Source of the DNA: DATIJJ01 sp039936115
GTDB lineage: Bacteria; Pseudomonadota; Gammaproteobacteria; DSM-16500
Length of the DNA: 7,151 nucleotides
Reading direction: 5' to 3'
Assembly: GCA_039936115.1 (NCBI GenBank)
Contig: JBDTIZ010000254.1
Span: 1-7,151 of the forward strand
Positions 1 through 6,355 of the stretch are shown here, in pieces. The position numbers and the translations under genes are program-made. The notes beneath the pieces are model-generated. The model did no database searches. It worked only from the letters and a program-made list of their open reading frames with translations, and was not told the origin of the DNA. Each line of letters starts with the position of its first letter. Within the stretch, counting starts at the first letter, position 1.

Positions 1-1
1 C

Positions 2-88
2 GGATTCGTCAAAGTAGATCAAAGTACAAATGAAGATGATAAAAGTACCGATCGAGATCCGTCAAAACAACGGAAAAAAAATAATTAA
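2..88 (+). CDS. Possible C-terminal tail of an upstream gene (partial)
   Basis: One frame is open from the window edge for 28 codons and ends in TAA; the other two forward frames stop within about the first 35 bases. The translated tail is very hydrophilic and charged, with many Asp, Lys, Arg and Asn residues (it ends KQRKKNN). That fits the disordered end of a cytoplasmic protein or cytoplasmic tail. It has no motif I recognise. The open stretch is short enough to arise by chance, so both its coding status and the identity of the gene are uncertain. Confidence 0.35.
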   Translation, partial: GFVKVDQSTNEDDKSTDRDPSKQRKKNN

Positions 89-94
89 TCCAGT

Positions 95-116
95 CACTAT
101 TAATAATTATTAAGTG
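95..116. promoter_or_regulatory. AT-rich dyad upstream of the beta-barrel gene
   Basis: Positions 100-113 read TTAATAATTATTAA, a perfect 14-bp palindrome. CACT (95-98) and AGTG (113-116) also form an imperfect outer pair. The dyad lies about 70 bp before the ATG at 184, in the only sizeable non-coding stretch ahead of the two-gene unit. It could be an operator, a weak hairpin after the upstream gene, or chance in AT-rich DNA. I could not place a convincing -35/-10 pair around it. Confidence 0.2.
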
Positions 117-183
117 GCACAAAGCCCTGGCCATGTTAAGCTATCCAACTTTGTTAGATTAATTTTCATACCAAGGAAGTTTT

Positions 184-975
184 ATGCAGACAAAACCAAG
201 GAATGGTTTTTTGTTATTTTTACTCTTAGGATTATTTATATTTTTTAACTGTGCGGAATCCGGAGCCAGCACACTTAGCTCATTCAAACAAGGCAGATGG
301 TATATGGATATCGCTGGGGGCGCCTCGTCTGTTTCTATGCCAGGCCAAACATCGGTATCAAATGGCACTCTGTTAATGTTTCCTTTAAATAACGATACTT
401 ATTCAACGCATAGTCCTTATACCAACTTAAATCTTGGTTTAGGCGGTGGATATCAATGGCAGTTCGATCGAACTTACGTGCCGTATTTCAATTTAGGAAT
501 CCAATATACTCATATTTTTACTAGTCATGTAGAAGGTTCAGTTACGCAATTCTCACTTCCCATCTTTAATAATTACAATTATAAATTTGATTACGATGCT
601 AATGTGCTGGTCTTAAACGGTAAACTGGATTTAATTGAATACCATTCATTTTTACCTTACATCGCTTTAGGAATAGGCGCAGCTTATAATGATTTTAGTA
701 ATTATCATGAATATGCCAAACCCTCTGTCACACCGCGTACAACGCCAAACTATGGCAGTCACAATACCGCAAACTTTACCTATACATTAGGTGCTGGTGT
801 GGATTATCACTGCTCGAATAAAATTTGGCTTAGCTTAGGCTATGAATATGACAGCTTAGATAAACTTAAATCTAACAGGGGCAGAAGTACTTGGTCCACG
901 ACCCAACTTACGTTTGATTCATTAAAAAACAATATGGTTTTTGCGTCGCTCTCTTATTTCCCAGCAACTCTTTAG
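184..975 (+). CDS. Exported outer-membrane beta-barrel protein, about 8 strands
   Basis: This 263-residue protein begins with a signal peptide: basic start (K4, R6), hydrophobic core at about residues 9-21, and probable cleavage after the G-A-S at 27-29. The rest alternates polar and hydrophobic residues in amphipathic stretches rich in Gly and aromatics, at about 39-50, 81-92, 98-112, 139-150, 156-171, 198-211, 214-225 and 249-259. This is the pattern of a small eight-stranded barrel of the OmpA/OMP_b-brl type. The last strand ends in Ser-Tyr-Phe, with four more residues (PATL) after the usual terminal aromatic. C23 sits in the signal peptide but lacks a proper lipobox. AAGGAAG at 173-179 serves the ATG at 184. 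The gene is 10 bp from the thaumatin-like gene, so the two are probably co-transcribed. Its ligand or exact role cannot be told; an adhesin, porin or structural role is possible. Confidence 0.75.
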   Translation: MQTKPRNGFLLFLLLGLFIFFNCAESGASTLSSFKQGRWYMDIAGGASSVSMPGQTSVSNGTLLMFPLNNDTYSTHSPYTNLNLGLGGGYQWQFDRTYVPYFNLGIQYTHIFTSHVEGSVTQFSLPIFNNYNYKFDYDANVLVLNGKLDLIEYHSFLPYIALGIGAAYNDFSNYHEYAKPSVTPRTTPNYGSHNTANFTYTLGAGVDYHCSNKIWLSLGYEYDSLDKLKSNRGRSTWSTTQLTFDSLKNNMVFASLSYFPATL

Positions 976-977
976 GA
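974..977 (+). promoter_or_regulatory. Ribosome binding site that sets the start of the thaumatin-like gene
   Basis: AGGA overlaps the TAG stop of the beta-barrel gene (973-975). It is 8 nt before the ATG at 986 and only 2 nt before the in-frame ATG at 980, so spacing favours 986. That start also gives a standard signal peptide opening with M-K-K. The overlap suggests translational coupling of the two genes. Confidence 0.6.
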
Positions 978-985
978 ATATGTTG

Positions 986-3313
986 ATGAAAAAAATACTT
1001 TATCTCTGTTTGATATTTTCTAGCATTGTATTCATGAAAACTAGTATAGCAGCGAAAGATCCAGTGGGCTGGGAAGCGAGTCCACCAACAGGTTTTCCTG
1101 CACAAACGCAAGTAGGTAATAGTTATGTGGTAAGTTATACGCTCACAAATAATGTACCTGCTGCGTTGCCACTGACAATTGGTAAATCCTATGCAGGTAA
1201 TATTCTTGCCGTTGAAGATACTTGTAATAAAACCATTCCAGCTAATGGTACCTGCATGATTCATGTCGGATTACAGCCCGCACAAGTGGGCCCACACTCT
1301 GCAAAAGTGACTATTGAATATGGTCACACTCGCGTTTCTTTACCCGGCTTGACCACAAATGCTATTTCGGCAAAAACAACAGAGAAAATTGATGGTTTTG
1401 TCACACAGCCACTGCCGCCACAAGTAGAAATTGGTACCAGCTATCCAGTGATATTTAGTTTTATAAATGATGGTAATGTTAGTGTGACAACAACATCGGT
1501 AACAGCTAGCGGTTTTACGCCAACTCTTAATACATGTGCTGTTACGATTCCTGCAAATAGTTCCTGCACTGTGCAAGGAATGTTTGTTCCTACTGTTGTG
1601 GGTCATGCGACACTTGGTGTTACGTATCGATATAATTTTGGCGGAATAAAAGCTGTGACTTTATTAACTACGACACATGTTTATCGCGGCACGGGAGCAT
1701 GCAGTCACGTGACGGGACTCACTGTATTTGCACTCCCTGAAACCACTTATTTGTATAGTGACAACGTCGTGAAATTTACATTTACAAATCACTGCGATGC
1801 ATTACCAGCGAACTTGGGTGCAGTTAGTTTAGTGGCAAAATTGAATGGCGTAGCCGTTAATTATTTGACGAAAGGAAGTATTTCGGGTGTTAATGATACA
1901 TGTTCAGGCGCAACACTTGCACCTAATGCTAGCTGTTCTGTCTATGCTTCTTTGATACCGACGAGTCCAGGTTCGCTGTCTGTCGAAGCGAATCTGCCTT
2001 ATCATCAAGGGACTCAAATCGCGACAGCGGTTTCAACAGAACGAGTGAGCGAAATTCCCGCTCAAACGCTTCGTCATACCGTCACATTTGTTAATCAATG
2101 TAATTATACTGTCTGGTTTGAATTTTTAAATGGTAATGGACAGCCAGCAAGTTCTGGGGTGTTAAGTCCGGATCCTCTTGCGGGCAGCCCGCCTGATGCT
2201 TACAAAATACCAGGTCAAGTTGGGAGTGTGCCTGCTGTCAAAACGCTTGCCATCAGCAAATACGAAAACGGCAAAATTAATGCGAGAACCGGATGTAACC
2301 CGACAACAATGGTGTGTCAAACAGCAAGTTGTCAAACCATTCCAGGAACAGGAACCTGTGTCGTTGGCGCAGGTGCAGGTGAGCCGAGCACTGCATTTGA
2401 AAGTTATATGACAGGTGTTCCAGCAACGGATGGTGTTTACGATTTATCGCTCATCAATGGTTTTAATGTGCCAGTTGAAATCAAAGGATTGGCGCCTGTT
2501 AGCACATCGACAACAGATCCTAATGCGCCCTATAGCTGCACAGCAGCAGGTGCAATAATTCAACCAGCCACGGCATTTAACCCACCGTTAGGTGCATGTC
2601 CTTGGGTGTTTACTCCACCTAATACCGCACCTGATGCGACAGCTAATTTTGCTTTTGTCTCAGCAGGCGCTGATTCTGCTTGTACGACGAATGCGAGTTG
2701 CGTTGCACCCGCTATTTGTGGCATGGGTTGGAATAGCAATATCAATACGGGTGCTGGTACTCCGATAAATCGACGCTGCGGAACATTCCAAGGTTATTGG
2801 ACAGTCGCTGATTTTATCGGTTATAGCAGTGTGACGGGTGATTGGGGAACCGTTAATCTTTACAATGTATATCAAATAAATTCGTCTCTCGCGACAACCT
2901 ATGGAACGAGTACCGTTAATCCAGGTACAGCGACCAATTACGATTTATATGGCTGTGTACCAACCTCAAATGATAGTTTGGACAGTGGTTATAAATCAGG
3001 TAAGAGTCGAGTATGTGGTTGTTACAATTGGGATCAGGCAGGAAGTTTTGCGCGCACGAATGTCACTCAACAATGTTGCACACCAACGACATGCGGTAAC
3101 AGTACGGCAATACCGCCGATAGTTGATGCGCCTAATCCACTTTGGCAAACAACTGTCTTTAACCGAATTAGATGGCTGAAAAAAGCGTGTCCGACAGCTT
3201 ATTCCTATCAATTTGACGATAAATCTTCATCGTTTCAATGTAATCAAGCGAGTAAGTTTACGAGTTATCAAATTGTATTTTGTCCAGCTGGAAAAACGGG
3301 AGCGCCTGTTTGA
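986..3313 (+). CDS. Secreted Ig-like repeat protein with C-terminal thaumatin-like domain
   Basis: From the ATG at 986 the product is 775 residues. A signal peptide (M-K-K, hydrophobic core, probable cleavage after S-I-A-A at about residue 23) sends it to the periplasm or beyond. Three Ig-like modules follow at about 24-125, 130-235 and 238-350. Each has a Cys pair bracketing a Pro-Ala-Asn or Pro-Asn-Ala turn (C80/C90, C184/C194, C306/C317), probably a disulfide. From about 362 to the end is a thaumatin-like domain: F-V-N-Q-C-N-Y start, R434-T-G-C437, E472, Y485-D486 followed by N-G-F-N, the signature C735-P-T-A-Y-S-Y to C752, and the final F-C-P. It holds about 20 Cys by my count. At about 410 residues it is roughly double a plant thaumatin, with extra sequence mainly between 500 and 730. 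The acidic-cleft Asp of the plant L-V-D-G-F-N motif is Asn491 here. Plant thaumatin-like proteins bind or cleave glucans; whether this one does is unknown. Confidence 0.85.
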   Translation: MKKILYLCLIFSSIVFMKTSIAAKDPVGWEASPPTGFPAQTQVGNSYVVSYTLTNNVPAALPLTIGKSYAGNILAVEDTCNKTIPANGTCMIHVGLQPAQVGPHSAKVTIEYGHTRVSLPGLTTNAISAKTTEKIDGFVTQPLPPQVEIGTSYPVIFSFINDGNVSVTTTSVTASGFTPTLNTCAVTIPANSSCTVQGMFVPTVVGHATLGVTYRYNFGGIKAVTLLTTTHVYRGTGACSHVTGLTVFALPETTYLYSDNVVKFTFTNHCDALPANLGAVSLVAKLNGVAVNYLTKGSISGVNDTCSGATLAPNASCSVYASLIPTSPGSLSVEANLPYHQGTQIATAVSTERVSEIPAQTLRHTVTFVNQCNYTVWFEFLNGNGQPASSGVLSPDPLAGSPPDAYKIPGQVGSVPAVKTLAISKYENGKINARTGCNPTTMVCQTASCQTIPGTGTCVVGAGAGEPSTAFESYMTGVPATDGVYDLSLINGFNVPVEIKGLAPVSTSTTDPNAPYSCTAAGAIIQPATAFNPPLGACPWVFTPPNTAPDATANFAFVSAGADSACTTNASCVAPAICGMGWNSNINTGAGTPINRRCGTFQGYWTVADFIGYSSVTGDWGTVNLYNVYQINSSLATTYGTSTVNPGTATNYDLYGCVPTSNDSLDSGYKSGKSRVCGCYNWDQAGSFARTNVTQQCCTPTTCGNSTAIPPIVDAPNPLWQTTVFNRIRWLKKACPTAYSYQFDDKSSSFQCNQASKFTSYQIVFCPAGKTGAPV

Positions 3314-3371
3314 GTATAACGTGATAGGTTGTGCTTCGTTTTAGTTGTACAGAGGATAAAGGAGTTTGACT

Positions 3372-3542
3372 ATGGGTTTTAGAGGAATAAATTTTGGATC
3401 ACTATTATTAATTTTTTTGATTGTCGCTTTGTTGTTTGGCACGAAAAGATTGCGTGAAATCGGCAGTGATATTGGTCTGGCTGTCAAAAATTTTCGTAAA
3501 GGTATGCAAGATGAGTCAGGTGAAAAACTTGACGAAAAGTAG
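3372..3542 (+). CDS. tatA: Twin-arginine translocase subunit TatA
   Basis: This 56-residue membrane protein is the pore-forming or membrane-weakening subunit that oligomerises when the TatBC receptor has bound a folded substrate. A short N-terminus leads into one membrane helix (about residues 9-22). Then come the TatA hallmark F-G-T-K-R-L (22-27), the I-G-S-D that opens the amphipathic helix, and K-N-F-R-K-G-M. A short acidic/basic tail ends the protein. It is shorter than E. coli TatA (about 90 residues), but only the variable tail is reduced. AAAGGAG at 3358-3364 lies 7 nt before the ATG, a strong ribosome binding site. tatB follows after 11 bp. FGT-K and I-G-S-D rather than the PExLP motif make this TatA and not TatB. 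Confidence 0.93.
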   Translation: MGFRGINFGSLLLIFLIVALLFGTKRLREIGSDIGLAVKNFRKGMQDESGEKLDEK

Positions 3543-3553
3543 GGATTTCTTTT

Positions 3554-3772
3554 ATGCATATTAGCTTAAGCGAAATTTTAGTGATTCTACTGGTTGCTCT
3601 GCTAGTCATTAAACCAGAGCATTTGCCAGATGCCGCTTTTACTTTGGGGCGATTGATAAAATGGTTTCGGAAAACTGCGACAAAAATCAAGCGTGAAATG
3701 GAGGAACCAATTGATCAGCTAACGTCGGGTAAACAAAATTTTTTCGAACAAGTCGATCATGAATCAAAATAA
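3554..3772 (+). CDS. tatB: Twin-arginine translocase subunit TatB, short form
   Basis: TatB forms the substrate receptor with TatC in the inner membrane. The 72-residue product starts M-H-I-S-L-S-E-I, with the conserved Glu at position 7 ahead of a single membrane helix (about 8-20). The TatB motif P-E-H-L-P follows, then a long amphipathic, basic helix (T-L-G-R through K-R-E-M-E). Two points are unusual. The protein is less than half the length of E. coli TatB (171), lacking the long C-terminal region. The usual Gly-Pro hinge is Lys-Pro (I-K-P-E). It lies between clear tatA and tatC genes and overlaps tatC by 14 nt, which supports the call. AGGGA at 3541-3545 is a plausible ribosome binding site. 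It could act as a TatA/TatB hybrid, but the motif favours TatB. Confidence 0.85.
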   Translation: MHISLSEILVILLVALLVIKPEHLPDAAFTLGRLIKWFRKTATKIKREMEEPIDQLTSGKQNFFEQVDHESK

Positions 3773-4502
3773 CAATGCCATTTTGCAGTATTTAATCGAA
3801 TTTAGAAAACGATTGATCAATTGTTTGTTAGTGTTTACGGTTATTTTTGCTGTACTGTTTCATTTTGCCAATTCAATTTATACCTTGTTGGCTTTACCTT
3901 TATTAAATCATTTGCCGCATGGATCAGGTCTCATCGCAACGAACGTTGTTGCGCCTTTTTTTGTGCCGTTTGAATTAACATTTGTCACAGCTTTATTTCT
4001 CGCCGTACCATTTTTTCTTTATCAAATATGGGCGTTTGTTGCACCCGCACTTTATCAGAATGAACGTAAACTCGTATGGCCATTATTATCGATGAGTTGC
4101 ATTTTATTTTATACGGGTGTTGCGTTTGCTTATTTTGTTATATTTCCGATTTTATTTGGGTTTTTGACGCATGTTGCACCTCAAGGTGTTTTAGTGAGTC
4201 CTGATATCAGTCAATATTTAGATTTTACTTTAAAATTATTTTTTGTATTTGGGATTATTTTTGAGGTGCCTGTCATTACCATTTTATTAATTTGGTCAGG
4301 CATAACTTCACGTAAACAATTAATTAAAATGCGTCCCTATGCCATTATCGGCGCATTTATCATTGGTATGCTACTTGCGCCACCCGATGTCGTATCACAA
4401 ACATTGCTTGCAATACCATTGTGGTTGTTGTTTGAAGCGGGCATTATTTTGTCGCGATTTTTTGTTCGCGAAGAAAAAATAAAAATGAAAGCATCAGTTT
4501 AG
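3759..4502 (+). CDS. tatC: Twin-arginine translocase subunit TatC
   Basis: TatC is the polytopic receptor that recognises the twin-arginine signal. The 247 residues contain about six hydrophobic membrane segments. The N-terminal contact site Y-L-I-E-F-R-K-R has E14 and R16 in the conserved places. The first cytoplasmic loop has Y-Q-I-W-A-F-V-A-P-A-L followed by N-E-R, where E102 matches the signal-binding Glu of E. coli (E103). E169 lies in F-G-I-I-F-E-V-P-V, and D210 in A-P-P-D-V-V-S-Q, also conserved. Length is normal for the family. The start lies inside the end of tatB (14-nt overlap), suggesting coupled translation. The Rieske gene begins 9 nt after the stop, so the translocase and a likely substrate would share a transcript. 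Confidence 0.96.
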   Translation: MNQNNNAILQYLIEFRKRLINCLLVFTVIFAVLFHFANSIYTLLALPLLNHLPHGSGLIATNVVAPFFVPFELTFVTALFLAVPFFLYQIWAFVAPALYQNERKLVWPLLSMSCILFYTGVAFAYFVIFPILFGFLTHVAPQGVLVSPDISQYLDFTLKLFFVFGIIFEVPVITILLIWSGITSRKQLIKMRPYAIIGAFIIGMLLAPPDVVSQTLLAIPLWLLFEAGIILSRFFVREEKIKMKASV

Positions 4503-4511
4503 GAATACAGG

Positions 4512-5117
4512 ATGACAACAAAAGACAAGGAAGAAATCGATATGACGCGCCGTTGTTTTTTGCAACGCGCAACGACGGCAGTTGGCGGTATTGGTTTAGC
4601 TGCCACTGCTGTGCCGTTTATATCTTACTGGCTGCCGAGTGCTGATACGGAAGCGTCTGCTCAGCCGGTGACGGTGAATATTAGTGCCATCCAGCCGAAA
4701 GAACAGTTAACAGTGTCTTGGCGTGGATTACCTATTTGGATAGTTCGTCGCACACAAGATATGTTGGATACATTACCAAAGTTAGTTGATCAATTACGTG
4801 ATCCTGATTCCATTGAGGATCAACAACCGCATTACGCTAAAAATATCCATCGTTCTATTAAGCCAGAATATTTTGTTGCTATCGGTATTTGTACGCATCT
4901 AGGTTGTATTCCAAATTATCGTCCGGATGTCGGAGGAATTTCTCCAGACTGGTTGGGTGGATTTTATTGTCCGTGTCATGCATCGCGTTATGATTTAGCA
5001 GGTAGAGTGTATAAGGGAGTTCCTGCACCTTTAAATATAAAAATCCCGCGCTATCGATATTTAAGCGCGACTGAAATTCAGATCGGTGAAGATCAAGATG
5101 GAATTGAGGATACTTAA
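4512..5117 (+). CDS. petA: Rieske iron-sulfur subunit of the cytochrome bc1 complex
   Basis: The 201-residue subunit takes an electron from ubiquinol at the Qo site of cytochrome b and passes it to cytochrome c1. Its N-terminus has a twin-arginine signal (T12-R-R-C-F-L-Q) and a hydrophobic helix (about 22-40), which in this family stays as a membrane anchor. The [2Fe-2S] motifs are C127-T-H129-L-G-C132 and C153-P-C155-H156. C127, H129, C153 and H156 should be the ligands, with C132-C155 the usual disulfide. S158 and Y160, which raise cluster potential in high-potential Rieske proteins, are kept; the usual Gly between His and Ser is Ala157. AGGA at 4501-4504 lies 7 nt before the ATG at 4512. 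Met11 (4542) also has a purine-rich site (AAGGAAG) in front and still gives an intact signal, so the start is not certain. The stop shares one base with petB (TAATG). Confidence 0.96.
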   Translation: MTTKDKEEIDMTRRCFLQRATTAVGGIGLAATAVPFISYWLPSADTEASAQPVTVNISAIQPKEQLTVSWRGLPIWIVRRTQDMLDTLPKLVDQLRDPDSIEDQQPHYAKNIHRSIKPEYFVAIGICTHLGCIPNYRPDVGGISPDWLGGFYCPCHASRYDLAGRVYKGVPAPLNIKIPRYRYLSATEIQIGEDQDGIEDT

Positions 5118-6355
5118 TGGCATACGGATTCGTTACACGATCAAAAAATAAATTGATCTCTTGGTTTGATGCACGCTTACCGTTGCGTGAATTTTCCAAG
5201 CAACATCTCACTGGATATTATGCGCCGAAGAATTTTAATTTTTGGTATTATTTTGGTTCATTTTCTTTGTTAGTTCTCGTGATTCAAATTATCACCGGTA
5301 TATGGCTTGCGATGGAATATGTACCGACAGCGGATCGTGCGTTTGCCTCTGTGCAACATATTATGCGCGATGTGCGTTATGGATGGTTGTTGCGTTTTAT
5401 GCATACAACAGGCGCATCGGCGTTTTTTATTGTCGTTTACTTACATATGTATCGCGGATTAATTTATGGTTCCTACAAAAAACCACGTGAATTACTGTGG
5501 TTGATTGGCATGTTGATCTATATGACGTTATTGCTCGAAGCTTTTACCGGTTATGTTTTACCTTGGGGACAAATGTCATACTGGGGCGCGCAAGTCATTA
5601 CTTCATTTGCCAGCGCACTTCCCTTGATTGGAAAATATATCGTAGTTTGGTTGCGAGGCGATTTCACTATTTCAGGTGTTACATTGCATCGATTTTTTTC
5701 CTTACATGTGATTGCAGTGCCGCTTGTGTTGTTGCTATTAGTCTTTTTCCATTTGGTTGCATTGCATTATGTGGGATCGAATAACCCAGACGGTATCGAA
5801 ATAAAAGACAAGAAAAATCGTGCGGGTCATCCGGAAGATGGTATTCCATTTCATCCTTATTACACCTTAAAAGATTTAGTCGGCGCTGTGGTTTTTTTAA
5901 TGGTATTTTCACTTATCTTATTTTTTTCGCCAAAAATGGGCGGTTATTTTCTTGAAGCCGACAATTATATTCCTGCCAATCCATTGCAAACACCATTACA
6001 TATTGCACCTGTTTGGTATATGACGCCGTTTTACGCTATCTTACGCGCTGTACCTAATAAATTATTGGGGTTAGTTGCTATGGCAGCATCAATTGCATTG
6101 ATGTTTGTTTTACCTTGGCTTGATCGTAGTCGGGTGCGATCAATTCGATATAAAGGCATTTGGTCTAAGATATCGATTGTGGTTTTAATCGTGTGTTTTG
6201 TTGGCTTGGGGTATCTTGGTATTCAACCGGTTTCACCTTTGCGTTCGTTGATGGCACAACTATTTTCTGTTGGATATTTTCTGTTTTTCTTGACGATGCC
6301 AATTATTACGACGTATGAAAAAACCAAACCACTTCCGGAGCGTATAACGGAATGA
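5117..6355 (+). CDS. petB: Cytochrome b subunit of the cytochrome bc1 complex
   Basis: The 412-residue membrane subunit holds both b hemes and the Qo and Qi quinone sites. Heme ligands are probably H96/H110 (in R-F-M-H and Y-L-H-M-Y) and H197/H212 (in F-S-L-H and F-F-H). The first pair is 14 residues apart and the second 15. The longer second gap is like cytochrome b6 and, as I recall, beta/gamma-proteobacterial forms, whereas mitochondrial forms have 14. L-P-W-G-Q-M-S-Y-W-G-A (148-158) is the Qo-side segment. The Qo motif is P298-V-W-Y301 instead of the mitochondrial P-E-W-Y. The protein is full length and includes the C-terminal helices that form subunit IV in b6f-type complexes. The ATG shares one base with the petA stop, and the end overlaps petC by 4 nt (ATGA). 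These overlaps point to tightly coupled synthesis of the complex. Confidence 0.97.
   Translation: MAYGFVTRSKNKLISWFDARLPLREFSKQHLTGYYAPKNFNFWYYFGSFSLLVLVIQIITGIWLAMEYVPTADRAFASVQHIMRDVRYGWLLRFMHTTGASAFFIVVYLHMYRGLIYGSYKKPRELLWLIGMLIYMTLLLEAFTGYVLPWGQMSYWGAQVITSFASALPLIGKYIVVWLRGDFTISGVTLHRFFSLHVIAVPLVLLLLVFFHLVALHYVGSNNPDGIEIKDKKNRAGHPEDGIPFHPYYTLKDLVGAVVFLMVFSLILFFSPKMGGYFLEADNYIPANPLQTPLHIAPVWYMTPFYAILRAVPNKLLGLVAMAASIALMFVLPWLDRSRVRSIRYKGIWSKISIVVLIVCFVGLGYLGIQPVSPLRSLMAQLFSVGYFLFFLTMPIITTYEKTKPLPERITE

Noticed and set aside
238..255. Possible lipoprotein signal (C23) in the barrel protein
   Set aside because: The residues before Cys are F-F-N, which do not fit a lipobox, and a better signal peptidase I site follows at G-A-S.
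941..985. Longer N-terminus for the thaumatin-like protein, starting at 941
   Set aside because: It would overlap the barrel gene by 35 nt and put a polar stretch before the signal peptide. The ATG at 986 has AGGA at proper spacing and a normal M-K-K signal start.
908..1264. Reverse-strand open frame of 118 codons across the barrel/thaumatin junction
   Set aside because: It lies opposite two well-supported genes, its product has no family motif, and it has odd composition (rich in Trp, Cys, His and Ile for its size). It is a shadow frame.
2178..2411. Forward open frame of 77 codons inside the thaumatin-like gene
   Set aside because: It is out of frame within a clearly conserved domain, and its translation shows no motif.
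4879..5211. Reverse-strand open frame of 110 codons opposite petA/petB
   Set aside because: It is antisense to the Rieske cluster-binding region and the start of petB, with no recognisable motif. The forward genes explain the sequence.
6008..6019. Loss of the Qo Glu as a sign of an inactive cytochrome b
   Set aside because: All four heme His and the rest of the Qo region are intact, neighbours are intact, and P-V-W-Y is a known natural variant.
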